Assembly: GCA_028692655.1 (NCBI GenBank)
Contig: JAQUWY010000015.1
Coordinates: forward strand, 1 to 42,022
DNA length: 42,022 bases
DNA from: Candidatus Omnitrophota bacterium
GTDB taxonomy: Bacteria; Omnitrophota; Gorgyraeia; Duberdicusellales; 4484-171
Direction: 5' to 3'
Position 1 is the first letter of the stretch, and the number at the start of each line of letters is the position of its first letter. Shown in pieces: positions 31,860-41,159 of the stretch. Below the pieces are notes generated by a model, which did no database searches, was not told the origin of the DNA, and saw nothing but the letters and a program-made list of their open reading frames with translations. A program made the position numbers and the translations under genes.

Positions 31860-33154
31860 AGCGTTAATGCTTTCAGGGCTCTTACAATATTCAAACCTTT
31901 AGCTTGTAAGATAAATACTGGCCTTGTTTTTTTAGCAAATAAATTAGAAAAAACCGCCGCCATTGCCTGGGAGATAACGGTGGCGATTGCCGCGCCCTTT
32001 ATCCCCCATATAGGGATTGATAACAGGTTCAATAAAATATTTACAACTGCGCCTATCAAAGTATAAAACATTAAATAAATTTGTAAATTTTCATTGATAG
32101 CCCATTTGCTCCTAGCTACTCCTAAAAAAACGAAAATTGCCGCCCATATATGTAAAGACAATACGCCGGCAGCAGGAATATATTGCGCTCCATAAATCAT
32201 ATTTACTAAAGAACCGGAGACCACTGTCGCCAAAAGAGCTATTATCAAAGCCAACCACAAAAGAATTGAAAATAATGCCGTTAATAGATTTTGATATAGG
32301 TTGTCATCTCTTGATTTAGTTTTAACGATCGCTGGAAACAAAGAAGCGGTTATTACTATCGGAATAAAGTAAAACGTTTCACTAATACGGATTGCTGCAG
32401 AATAATACCCGACTGAGGCTGCACCTGACATTATTTTAAGCATTATCTGGTCAATACGCATATAGATAGATATAGCACTGGCAGAAATTATCAACGGCCA
32501 AGAGTTCTTTAATAGTTCTTTAGCAACACTAAAATTAAATTTCCAACAAAAAGCCTTTTTTTGCTTCACGATATAAAAGATAATTAATCCTATGCTTAAA
32601 ACAACATACTCAATAACTACAACTAAAGCAAAATATATCAATGGCAGCCTGAAATAGACAAAAATTAAACATAGAATGGAAACGCAAAGTAAAGATAAAA
32701 TTTGCGAATATACCGTATATTTAGATATAACTTTTGACTGAAAGTAAAAATCTATATAATTAAACGACATAAATATAAGCCGAGTTGACATAATCAAGAT
32801 AATCTTTCTTATGTAAGGATCAAAAGAAAAAACGTATGTTGTAAAAAAAATTAAAATAATAGCTGACAAACTTCCGGCAAGCTTTAAAAAAAAGGTTGTG
32901 CTTAATATTTCCTTTTCTTTATCCCCATTTCTCACCAAATCTCTAACCACAACTGTGCTTAGCCCTAAATCCGATAGAATATTAAAAAGAAAAACGAAAC
33001 TTAAAGCGTAGCTAAAAATACCAAATTGATCGGGGCCTAAATAACGGATTACTAAAGCCCAAACAGTTAAAGAGACTACCGCTCGCAAAATTTTTTCAAA
33101 AAACAAATAACCCGTATTAATGGTATATTTTTTCAAGCTTTTTGCTAATTTCAT
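31850..33154 (-). CDS. Wzx-type polysaccharide flippase
   Basis: 434 residues with about 12-14 transmembrane helices. The N-terminal FFEKILRAVVSLTVWALVIR, YLGPDQFGIFSYALSFVFLF and later SAAIRISETFYFIPIVITAS are the usual landmarks of the polysaccharide-transporter (MATE-like) family. It moves undecaprenyl-diphosphate-linked repeat units across the inner membrane, supporting a Wzy/Wzx-type route. It is the only flippase in the window. No Wzz length regulator or Wza-type exporter is seen here. Confidence 0.92.
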   Translation of the reverse strand: MKLAKSLKKYTINTGYLFFEKILRAVVSLTVWALVIRYLGPDQFGIFSYALSFVFLFNILSDLGLSTVVVRDLVRNGDKEKEILSTTFFLKLAGSLSAIILIFFTTYVFSFDPYIRKIILIMSTRLIFMSFNYIDFYFQSKVISKYTVYSQILSLLCVSILCLIFVYFRLPLIYFALVVVIEYVVLSIGLIIFYIVKQKKAFCWKFNFSVAKELLKNSWPLIISASAISIYMRIDQIMLKIMSGAASVGYYSAAIRISETFYFIPIVITASLFPAIVKTKSRDDNLYQNLLTALFSILLWLALIIALLATVVSGSLVNMIYGAQYIPAAGVLSLHIWAAIFVFLGVARSKWAINENLQIYLMFYTLIGAVVNILLNLLSIPIWGIKGAAIATVISQAMAAVFSNLFAKKTRPVFILQAKGLNIVRALKALTLWT

Positions 33155-33200
33155 TTTTTACCAGGCTAAAAAAATCATTTATACATAACACACTATTAGC

Positions 33201-34376
33201 TTAACCTACCTTCTTGTCTATCGCCATTTTATATACTGACATAAGCAGCTCATAATTTTTTTTAGCGCTATACTTATCTTCATACTCTAGCCTGGCCCTT
33301 TTCCCTATTTTTTCAGCTTCGTCGGCATTATCCCAAACCCGTTTTACTTTTTCTGCAAGATCCGCGGAATCACCGGGTTTAAAAAAAATTCCGGTTAAGT
33401 CCCCTTTGATAATTTCCGCCATCGCCCCTATGCGCGATGCAATGACCGGTATTCCGCAAGCAAAAGCTTCAATGAGGGTTACCGAGAAACATTCATACCA
33501 TTCCGAAGGAAGCACTAAGCAATAAGCTCTCTTCATAAGTTCAACCGCCCTGTCATGAGGGAGAGACCCCAAGAATTCAATATTTTTGATACCCTTTACT
33601 CTGGCAAGCTCCTCCATCTTCTGCTTCATAGGCCCATCACCGGCAATCTTAAGAGGTATTCCTTCCAACCTCCTCCAGGCGTGCAGAAGAGTGCGAATCC
33701 CTTTTTCTTGAGCTAACCTTCCGACGAATACAACATATTTTTTATCTCTTTCAGAAACCCCGGGGTCAGAATAGATAAAATTCGGCTTTACAATAATCTT
33801 ATCTTTAGGCAATCCGCCCTGGATATATTTATTACGGGCAAATCTGGTAAGAGCGATATAAATATCTACCTGTTTACTCCAGGTTTTAAGACAGCGGTGA
33901 AGGTTAAATACCATATTTACATAAGCTGTCTGCAAATGTGAATTCCGGTAACAAGCATGTATCGTCCCTGCCCAGGGGTATTTCCTGCCAACGCAGTGTT
34001 CACAGACCATGCCTTCCCTAAAAAGGACTGCTCCGGGGCAAATCAAACGATAATTATGCAAGGTTTTTATCACAGGAATTCCCAAACTTTTACAGGCATA
34101 ATACGCTGAAGGAGAGATAAGAGGAAAAGTATTGTGAAAATGAACGATATCCGGCTTTTCTTTCTTTAATATACTTTTTAATTTATTTGCAAATGGCCAG
34201 GACCAGGCAGTTCTTAAAGCCAAACTGGCTTTGGGTATGTCTCTAATCTTGCGATTATCTTCAATACAGGTGATGACTTTTTCTCCATATTGGCGTAAGA
34301 CTGCTACTTCTGAAGAAAAAACTTCATCTTCTCCCCCGGGATGCTGATAATAATTATGCACTTGAAGGATTTTCAT
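33201..34376 (-). CDS. GT4 family glycosyltransferase
   Basis: 391 residues. The N-terminal LQVHNYYQHPGGEDEVFSSE is a hallmark of a GT4 subgroup. The donor half contains VFVGRLAQEKGIRTLLHAWR, LKIAGDGPMKQKMEELA, IEFLGSLPHDRAVELMKRA and EWYECFSVTLIEAFACGIPV (E-x7-E). Several Cys near 130-160 (CPGAVLFREGMVCEHCVGRK) may form a small metal site, as seen in homologues. It overlaps the upstream polymerase-like gene by 23 bp. It adds one sugar during repeat-unit assembly; specificity unknown. Confidence 0.9.
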   Translation of the reverse strand: MKILQVHNYYQHPGGEDEVFSSEVAVLRQYGEKVITCIEDNRKIRDIPKASLALRTAWSWPFANKLKSILKKEKPDIVHFHNTFPLISPSAYYACKSLGIPVIKTLHNYRLICPGAVLFREGMVCEHCVGRKYPWAGTIHACYRNSHLQTAYVNMVFNLHRCLKTWSKQVDIYIALTRFARNKYIQGGLPKDKIIVKPNFIYSDPGVSERDKKYVVFVGRLAQEKGIRTLLHAWRRLEGIPLKIAGDGPMKQKMEELARVKGIKNIEFLGSLPHDRAVELMKRAYCLVLPSEWYECFSVTLIEAFACGIPVIASRIGAMAEIIKGDLTGIFFKPGDSADLAEKVKRVWDNADEAEKIGKRARLEYEDKYSAKKNYELLMSVYKMAIDKKVG

Positions 34377-36060
34377 CTACTTTTTTAGGCCTTCCTTTTT
34401 TTAATCCTTGAATATAGGCAAAACTCACGCCTGTTAAACTCCAGAGAGAAATTGCATTGTAAGGTAATTCTAAAATCACCGCGAAATTAGCAGCTATAAA
34501 TAACGTAACAATCCCTCCCCAAAGCAATATGCCATCTATTGATTTAGCCCTGACAGCGGTTTCTATCATTTTTAAAAGCAGTCCTAAGAAAAACAATATA
34601 GCAATTATTCCCACAACTCCTGCCCTATATATAACATTCAAATAAGAATTATGCGGTTCAATCCAGCCGTCCCTGCTCCACTCGCCAAAACCAAGATTTA
34701 GTATTTCTATGCTTCTGGAACGAAATGGTTTTCCATAATCAAACCCAAAAAAAGGCTTCTCCCTAAAAATATCAGACGCCATATCTTTCCATATATAAAG
34801 ACGAAAAAGAGAAGTCCCCTGAGCTCCCGTAATAGTTCTCTTTTCCTGCATTTTTTTTCTTAATTGTTTTATCTTTGACTCTGCATCACTTGCCTCATTT
34901 AATACCCCTGTGACTTGATCACTTAAGCCAAGCTTTTCGGCCTGAGGTAAAATTTCATATAAAATTTTTCTGGCATTTTCAATTTCTGCCTCAAAGTCAA
35001 TAAACACTTCTCGATAATCTATTTCTTTATCAGTTTTGACTTCACTCAAGCGCTTAGAAACTTCTCTGGTCAATTGCTTAGCTTTATCTGTTTTAGATTC
35101 TACCTCAATCTTAAGAACTTGCGGTGATTCTACCTTCGGTTGAATCTGCGGGCTTATTTTTGGCGTTGGCTCTTTCTTAAATTTATGCTCCGGATTATAA
35201 AGCTTAGGCTCGATCTCCCGTGGTTTAAAATAATTAGCTTTTTCTTCAATAATTTTACTCTCTAAATTATATGTAGATAAAAGCTTATCTATCCTAACAA
35301 CGGACATAACCTCATTCCTTGGGCTCACCTTTAACAAAACCGCCGCAATAAGCATACTGAAAGATACAAATAAAATTGCCTTATGCTTATTTTTTAAATT
35401 TAAGATTAAGACCAACAAACAAAAAATTAATACTATGGTTGCCATATTACTAACCAACATCATTCGTGAAGTGCACAAAAGATGTTTGTAAGGGGTTACT
35501 ACCAGGAGTAAAATAAAAAACAGCCGGCGAGCGTTTTTATCAGGATAGTGCCTTATGAGTACAATTACCGTAAGAAAAAAAGTAAATATAAACCAACGAT
35601 GAAAATTTACAAATAACCATGATGTATTCATCCTCATAGAAAAAATTAACAATATAATCAATATGAACTTTATCCTTTGATTAAAAAATTCTTTTCTATA
35701 GAAAGAATAACCAAAAAATGCAAATAGCGGATAATAGAATAACGCCGAATGCCTTAATGACAATGCTCCCCAAAGATAATATCCCCGGCAAGCTTTTACC
35801 AGAATAAATAAAAAATACACAAACATCAAATAGTGCCAGCCTGTTAATTTCACACATCCGAGTTTCCATTTTGTTAAAAAGATAAGCAAACATATAAAAA
35901 AGCAAATTTCTCCGATGAATATCGGAAAACCCAAAAAACTCAATTGTATATTAAGCTCCGCGAAGGGCCTGCCGAATAAAAGATAGGCTAAGGAAAGGGA
36001 ACCTACAATAAATAAACCTGTTCTATCCAAACCCCTGCCTAACTTTAATCTTTTCTCCAT
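34354..36060 (-). CDS. O-antigen ligase/polymerase family protein with a large insertion
   Basis: 568 residues from the ATG at 36060. This start is preferred because AAAAGGA lies 6 bp upstream; an ATG 27 bp earlier (36087) has no such site. About ten transmembrane helices surround a Wzy_C region, with FRLYIWKDMASDIFREKPFF, GFDYGKPFRSRS and WIEPHNSYLNVIYRAGVVGI (catalytic-region His-Asn). Between the last helix before this region and the R-x3-W motif sits a ~155-residue hydrophilic insertion (nt 35304-34828): a Lys/Pro-rich stretch, then long charged helices likely to form a coiled coil. Relatives usually have a short loop here. With the second family member at 10904-12139, one could be polymerase and one ligase. 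Confidence 0.83.
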   Translation of the reverse strand: MEKRLKLGRGLDRTGLFIVGSLSLAYLLFGRPFAELNIQLSFLGFPIFIGEICFFICLLIFLTKWKLGCVKLTGWHYLMFVYFLFILVKACRGYYLWGALSLRHSALFYYPLFAFFGYSFYRKEFFNQRIKFILIILLIFSMRMNTSWLFVNFHRWFIFTFFLTVIVLIRHYPDKNARRLFFILLLVVTPYKHLLCTSRMMLVSNMATIVLIFCLLVLILNLKNKHKAILFVSFSMLIAAVLLKVSPRNEVMSVVRIDKLLSTYNLESKIIEEKANYFKPREIEPKLYNPEHKFKKEPTPKISPQIQPKVESPQVLKIEVESKTDKAKQLTREVSKRLSEVKTDKEIDYREVFIDFEAEIENARKILYEILPQAEKLGLSDQVTGVLNEASDAESKIKQLRKKMQEKRTITGAQGTSLFRLYIWKDMASDIFREKPFFGFDYGKPFRSRSIEILNLGFGEWSRDGWIEPHNSYLNVIYRAGVVGIIAILFFLGLLLKMIETAVRAKSIDGILLWGGIVTLFIAANFAVILELPYNAISLWSLTGVSFAYIQGLKKGRPKKVDENPSSA

Positions 36061-36113
36061 AGCCATTCCTTTTAGAAAACCTGCCATATTTTTAATTCGG
36101 TTTAGCCCTGTTG

Positions 36114-37043
36114 CTAAGCCTTGTTTAGGCCAAAATTATAATACACTTTTTTCTTCATTAACGCCTGTAAGCTTTTTGGTGCTATTATTAGGTATATTAA
36201 CAATAAAATCGTTGTCGGATTAAGCTTAAATTTAGTAAGGGATTCAACCAATTCTTTTTTGGCCTTAGTAAAGTTTCCTGTTAATATATAGATTTTAGCA
36301 CAACGAAAATTAATATTCGAAATAAGCCTGTTTTTAAAACTTTTCCTTAAACGGGGGTTTCTTTTAAAAACCTTGTTAAAAACCACAGTTTCCTCATTTT
36401 TAAAAAGTTCTATGTTCTTAAGGATATAGCTATCCGTAATCCTATATAAAGTAAGAGGCTCATTAATATAACCTACCTTATAATTTTCTGATAAGCGCAG
36501 CCACATATCCCAATCTGCCGGAGTAAAAATTGATTCATCAAAAACGCCTGTTTTCTCAAAACTGGATTTTCTTATAACCGCGGTAGAACTGCAAATGTAA
36601 TTTCTCAAAAGTAATTTTTTGTTTATCCATCCGGTTTTACGGCTTAAATAATGCGAAAATTTACGTAAAATTTTCTCATTTTCATCTATGTAATAAGCGG
36701 CGGTGTAAACAAACCCATAATCGGGATGTTCATCTAAGAATTTAACGCTTCGTTCTGCTTTTCTGGGAAGATATATATCGTCACAATCAAGAAACCCTAT
36801 GTATTCTCCGTTTGCGGCGCTAATCCCCAGGTTTCGAGCACTGCATGCCCCGCCATTTTTTTTATATATGTATTTTATCCTTTTAGAATAAGGCTGGAGT
36901 ATTTCTCGGGTATTGTCAGTTGACCCATCATCAACTACAATGATCTCAATGTTTTTATAAGTCTGATTCAATACGCTTTCGACGGCTTTGACCGTTAAAT
37001 CCGCATTATTGTATGCTGGAATAATAATACTTAATTTCTTCAT
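36114..37043 (-). CDS. GT2 glycosyltransferase
   Basis: 309 residues with a classic GT-A start: LSIIIPAYNNADLTVKAVES, IEIIVVDDGSTDNTREIL, KKNGGACSARNLGISAANGE and YIGFLDCDDIYLPRKA (D-C-D metal site). FDESIFTPADWDMWLRLSEN (~170-189) gives the acceptor/base motif with W-D-M-W. It is likely cytoplasmic. The start overlaps the stop of the RmlD-like gene by 4 bp. The sugar is unknown. Confidence 0.9.
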   Translation of the reverse strand: MKKLSIIIPAYNNADLTVKAVESVLNQTYKNIEIIVVDDGSTDNTREILQPYSKRIKYIYKKNGGACSARNLGISAANGEYIGFLDCDDIYLPRKAERSVKFLDEHPDYGFVYTAAYYIDENEKILRKFSHYLSRKTGWINKKLLLRNYICSSTAVIRKSSFEKTGVFDESIFTPADWDMWLRLSENYKVGYINEPLTLYRITDSYILKNIELFKNEETVVFNKVFKRNPRLRKSFKNRLISNINFRCAKIYILTGNFTKAKKELVESLTKFKLNPTTILLLIYLIIAPKSLQALMKKKVYYNFGLNKA

Positions 37044-37924
37044 TTGTCCTTATTAATTTTAATGTATTCTTTCAGAGAGCTCTCCCAAAAAGGCATATTA
37101 TTCAGGCCTAATAACTCTAAATTATGGTTGGAAAGCATTTCTGAACGCGGCCTGGGAGCTGGCAAAGGAAATTCTTTAGACTCAACAGGGAAAACTTTTA
37201 CTTTATTTTTCAAATCCATAAATTCAACAATTTTTACTGCAATGTCGTAACGAGAACAAACGCCTTTGTTAGCCATATGGTACAAACCATAATGTTGCGT
37301 ATTGATGACATCCATAAAGTTTACGGCAAAATCTTTAGTAAAAGTCAGGCTTCCGGCCTTATCGAAGACTGCTTTAATGTTCTTTTTGCCTTGTTTTAAT
37401 TGTTGAATTATTTTATAAACAAATTTTTTATCTAGTTCCCATCCTCCAACCATCCAGCCTGCCCTAATAATAAAATACCGGCAAAGATGTTTTTTCACTA
37501 TTAACTCGCCCTGGTATTTACTCCGGCCATAAACATTTATGGACCCGGCTTCATCACTTTCAACATAAGGCTCAGATTTTTCTCCATTAAAAACATTCGC
37601 TGTACTCACATAAAGAAGCCCCGCTCCAACCTCTCTGCAGGCCAAAACAATGTTTTCCGTACCGAGAACATTTACCTTGTGCGCATATTGTGGGTTTTTT
37701 TCGCATAAATCTACATCGGTTTCAGCGGCAAAATGGAAAACATATTCAGGTTGCGTATCTTTAATATTCTTGATAGTCTCATCATAGCTTGAAATATCTA
37801 AAATGTTTATATCTTTAGAGTGTTTTCGTATGTCCGTTTGCACAACGCTATGGCCTTCTTTTAACAACTCCGGAATAACATCAGCAGCAAGCATGCCCGA
37901 GGCTCCGGTAACTAATATTTTCAT
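37040..37924 (-). CDS. RmlD-like dTDP-4-dehydrorhamnose reductase family protein
   Basis: 294 residues. The Rossmann motif ILVTGASGMLAADV has Ala in place of the last Gly of GxxGxxG. FHFAAETDVDLCEKNP, VSTANVFNGEKSEPYVESDE and the catalytic Y132-GRS-K136 follow RmlD order. RmlD reduces dTDP-4-keto-L-rhamnose, but no rmlA, rmlB or rmlC is in the window, so the natural substrate may be another keto sugar, or the other rml genes may lie elsewhere. It lies 20 bp after the acyltransferase gene and overlaps the GT2 gene by 4 bp. Confidence 0.83.
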   Translation of the reverse strand: MKILVTGASGMLAADVIPELLKEGHSVVQTDIRKHSKDINILDISSYDETIKNIKDTQPEYVFHFAAETDVDLCEKNPQYAHKVNVLGTENIVLACREVGAGLLYVSTANVFNGEKSEPYVESDEAGSINVYGRSKYQGELIVKKHLCRYFIIRAGWMVGGWELDKKFVYKIIQQLKQGKKNIKAVFDKAGSLTFTKDFAVNFMDVINTQHYGLYHMANKGVCSRYDIAVKIVEFMDLKNKVKVFPVESKEFPLPAPRPRSEMLSNHNLELLGLNNMPFWESSLKEYIKINKDK

Positions 37925-37944
37925 ATTTTTAGCTTGGCTCCTTT

Positions 37945-38538
37945 TTATCTCGTTCCAATTTGCTTGGCGGGAACACCGGCAACAATAGCGTATTCATCCA
38001 CTTTTTTAGTAACTACGGCACCGGCAGCGATTATAGCGCCTTTGCCTATAGTTACATCCGGTAATATGATAGCATTTGCCCCAATCCAAACGTCATCATC
38101 AACCCTGATAAGGCCTGCCTTATGCCCTTGATCTCTTATCGGAATATTGCGATTAGAAAAAACATGGTTAGATGCCCTAAAAACCACATTGGGCCCTACC
38201 AATACATCATTGCCAATTGTAATCTTACCTCCCTGATCAGCGTTAATCATAACATTAGAATTAAAAGCTGTATTGTCTTTTATCTCTATGGATTCGTTAC
38301 CGGAACCGGCAGCGTATATTTGTACATTCGGCCCGAATTGAACATTATTACCCAAAGAAATATTTTTAAAGTCCCGTATATAGCAACCCGGTAAAATATT
38401 AACTTTTTTCCCGCAAGAAAAAAAATGGCTACGATATAAGCTGTATCGAAACTTATTCCCCAAATATCCCGGCATCCAAATTATAAAAAAAGATAGCCAA
38501 CGATTAATTTCTAAAAATAACTGCTTTGGTATTTTCAT
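37945..38538 (-). CDS. Left-handed beta-helix (hexapeptide) acyltransferase
   Basis: 197 residues. Repeated hexapeptides run from ~50 to ~180 ([60 protein letters not shown]). The catalytic His is in RASNHVFSN, and the C-terminal cap [10 protein letters not shown] is typical. Members transfer acetyl (or other acyl) groups from acyl-CoA to sugar hydroxyls. The location suggests O-acetylation of a repeat-unit sugar in the cytoplasm. Confidence 0.9.
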   Translation of the reverse strand: MKIPKQLFLEINRWLSFFIIWMPGYLGNKFRYSLYRSHFFSCGKKVNILPGCYIRDFKNISLGNNVQFGPNVQIYAAGSGNESIEIKDNTAFNSNVMINADQGGKITIGNDVLVGPNVVFRASNHVFSNRNIPIRDQGHKAGLIRVDDDVWIGANAIILPDVTIGKGAIIAAGAVVTKKVDEYAIVAGVPAKQIGTR

Positions 38539-38577
38539 TTACTTCTTATCTTACTTTTTTAATTACCACTCTAACCT

Positions 38578-40593
38578 TTAAGTATTTACAGGATAACTAA
38601 CACCATCAGCTATTACCTTTTCAAGGCGGCTTAAAAAACTTTCACCTTTTCCTAAAAAACTAAAATAGCCTGTAATAAAATCTTTACATTTTTCATATTC
38701 GATAGGCTCTCCCTGCATATTGATTATTTGCTTAACTTTACTACTTAAATCCGAGGGAGAAGATGCATACATACCTAAAGATGAGAATCCTGTTAAAGGG
38801 TTTATATCAACTATGTTAGCCAAACGAGGAATTATCACCGGACAACCATTGGCAATTGCTTCTAACGCAACCGTAGAGCCGCCAACAACAACAGCTCTTA
38901 CCTGTTTCAACAGTGCACCTATAGGCTTATTAGTCACTTCAAAGACATCACTACTAAGTTTTAAAGAGAGCTTCTTGCATAATTTTTTTACAGATAACGA
39001 TGCATAATGGCCTTTGATAAAAACTTTTAGGCCTTTAGCCTGGTTAAAAGCCTGATAGACGCACAAAAGCACCTCTTTAGCCTCTTTTTCTTCCATGCTA
39101 AGAGCAACCAAAATACTGTTCTCTCGTTTTTGCCAAGTTACAGCGCTTTTAATAACATCCTTTAAATAATTGTGCCTTATTGTCCCCCACGTAAAAATTT
39201 TGTCTTGCTTCCAACCGCACTCAAGCAAACTTTTAGCCGGAATATTTCCCACACAACCGACATAATCTGGAGCAGGCAAACTTTGGACAAACCCACGATT
39301 TTCCAATTCCGGCTTATGATTAAAATAATTTAAAAGCTGAAGAGGAATAACAGTATGTTGATATCCGACTGTCTTTAAACCTCTGGCTTGCCGAGCCGCA
39401 ATATTTAGCATCTTTTCCCATCCCAAATTTTCAAATAGGTATATAACGGTTGTTTTACCCCCTAATTGCTTGAAAGCCTTGCGGAATATAAAATAATAAA
39501 AAAGGCTGTCTACCAGTGTTGTTCCGGAAAATGATTTCATCCAGTCTTTTTCAAATATGCCCCATATATTTTCGCCGTTATAATAAGAAATTTCTTTTCT
39601 TATTTTCGGCACAATACTTAAACACTTAAAAGAAACATACAAGTGTAAACCAAAAATATAAAAAAATTCTTTAAAGCCTGTATGCTCAATATCAATAGAC
39701 AAATCCCTATTCTGTTTTTTGACCCTTCTGGCCAAATGCAGCAATGATAAATAGCTGGATTTATCAGTTACCATGGCAAGGCCAAGCCAACCGTAAACCC
39801 CCTTACCATTTAAGGCATCTAACTCTTTCTGAAAGCCTGCGAAAAACCTGCTTCTATAAGTTTTTTTTTTCGAAACCCCAGCCTCAATAAAAGGAAAAGG
39901 AGTAACTAGAAAATAACGGTAATTACTGTTAACTTTTCCCGAAGAATTTAAACCCCGAAATAATACCCTGGCAAATAAACTCCTCAATAAAAGACGGCCC
40001 TGATAAATAAAAGCCTTCATGAAACTCCATAAAAGAATTCCGCTCCAATGATGCCATGCCTTGTGGCTCTGGCCATAAAAACTATAGTTAAAATTGCCGG
40101 CATTATCGGCTAAGCTTTGTGATAGCTCCCGGTTAACAATATCGGCAGCTATCAACTCAGTTTTGTATTTTTTACGAAATTCTAAAATTACTTTCAGCTT
40201 TACTAAATTATTGAAAGAATTGCTCTTTAAAGGATTTTTTTCAGCAATTAAAGACTGCCACCAAAAAGACCAGTTGTGCCGGGGATGCTTAAAGTATTCT
40301 TTTAAATTGCTTTTTTTAATAATTTTTTTATCCGCTATTTCGGCAATAAAACGAATATAGTTATTTTTTTCTAAAAAGGAAGTATCACCAAAAGCGCTAA
40401 TATAATCAAGGACTTTAAATTCCTTACAACCGGATTGTTTTACACGGTTAACAACAGCTTCTATTTTCTCTCTATTAACCGTAATAGGACACAATAGCAG
40501 CAAAGATGCGGATGAAATTTTTAGCCTTTCAAAAAAGCCCGCCTTAAAGCTATCATCAAATATATACAAAACGTTTTTTCCCATAATAGTCAT
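38578..40593 (-). CDS. Surface carbohydrate biosynthesis protein, Kdo-transferase-like C-terminal half
   Basis: 671 residues. The second half resembles the GT-B core of Kdo and capsular sugar transferases: YLFENLGWEKMLNIAARQ, LKTVGYQHTVIPLQLLNYF and VVVGGSTVALEAIANGCPVI (~599-618), a phosphate/donor loop. The N-terminal ~350 residues are not familiar. I recall similar long proteins described only as surface carbohydrate biosynthesis proteins in Leptospira-like O-antigen loci, so that is the family guess. It shares one base with the preceding stop (TAATG), implying re-initiation. Transferred sugar unknown. Confidence 0.65.
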   Translation of the reverse strand: MTIMGKNVLYIFDDSFKAGFFERLKISSASLLLLCPITVNREKIEAVVNRVKQSGCKEFKVLDYISAFGDTSFLEKNNYIRFIAEIADKKIIKKSNLKEYFKHPRHNWSFWWQSLIAEKNPLKSNSFNNLVKLKVILEFRKKYKTELIAADIVNRELSQSLADNAGNFNYSFYGQSHKAWHHWSGILLWSFMKAFIYQGRLLLRSLFARVLFRGLNSSGKVNSNYRYFLVTPFPFIEAGVSKKKTYRSRFFAGFQKELDALNGKGVYGWLGLAMVTDKSSYLSLLHLARRVKKQNRDLSIDIEHTGFKEFFYIFGLHLYVSFKCLSIVPKIRKEISYYNGENIWGIFEKDWMKSFSGTTLVDSLFYYFIFRKAFKQLGGKTTVIYLFENLGWEKMLNIAARQARGLKTVGYQHTVIPLQLLNYFNHKPELENRGFVQSLPAPDYVGCVGNIPAKSLLECGWKQDKIFTWGTIRHNYLKDVIKSAVTWQKRENSILVALSMEEKEAKEVLLCVYQAFNQAKGLKVFIKGHYASLSVKKLCKKLSLKLSSDVFEVTNKPIGALLKQVRAVVVGGSTVALEAIANGCPVIIPRLANIVDINPLTGFSSLGMYASSPSDLSSKVKQIINMQGEPIEYEKCKDFITGYFSFLGKGESFLSRLEKVIADGVSYPVNT

Positions 40594-41159
40594 TATTTTA
40601 AACCGGGATTTCTAAAACGAGTTTTTAAAAAATACAGAAATGAATCCCAGTTCCAGCCAATAAGAAAAGCAAATAAAGGCATAACCCAAATAAACTGCCT
40701 CTGAACAAAAAAGTAATTGTTGACGATATTAGATAACAGCAGCAAGCCTATAGGAAAAAATACCATAATAAACAAAAACAATATTTGCTTAAACCTTTCC
40801 TTAACAGGAAAAATTAAAGGAAATAGCATACCCAAAAGCAAAAAGTATAGTGTTTTACGGCCAATTAAATTGCCAAAAATAAACTTTAAAAATCCTGCCA
40901 TATCTTTAACTAGATTGGGAGCATAGACAAAAACTCCGGGCTGCGTATATCTCATATGTGTTCCAAATACACTTAAAAGCCATAACGGTATTGCAATACA
41001 AAAAACAATAAGCATAAATTTCGCGCTATCCTTTAGAATCGTTATAAAAAGTTTGTTTCTTAATTCAGTTAATAAAAAAACAGCATTGGCAAGCAAACAA
41101 TTAATATCCCATAAGCATGGAACCATATAGTCAAAACGAAAAATATTCCTATACCCCAT
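40593..41159 (-). CDS. GT-C glycosyltransferase, C-terminal part (frameshifted)
   Basis: This open frame (188 codons) holds the C-terminal membrane half of the protein whose N-terminal half is at 41069-41677. Codons above ~41080 are out of frame and not meaningful; coding resumes as LLTELRNKLFITILKDSAKF. It has three to four transmembrane helices and NNYFFVQRQFIWVMPLFAFL, the usual C-terminal block of GT39/RgtA-like proteins. No ribosome-binding site is visible for a separate start. With one base restored the joined protein would be about 361 residues. Confidence 0.7.
   Translation of the reverse strand: MGYRNIFRFDYMVPCLWDINCLLANAVFLLTELRNKLFITILKDSAKFMLIVFCIAIPLWLLSVFGTHMRYTQPGVFVYAPNLVKDMAGFLKFIFGNLIGRKTLYFLLLGMLFPLIFPVKERFKQILFLFIMVFFPIGLLLLSNIVNNYFFVQRQFIWVMPLFAFLIGWNWDSFLYFLKTRFRNPGLK

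Noticed and set aside
41069-41159. Programmed -1 frameshifting at the T7 run
   Set aside because: The slippery heptamer fits, but I see no stable stem or pseudoknot just downstream, so a deletion or sequencing error is more likely. The point is kept as an open finding only.
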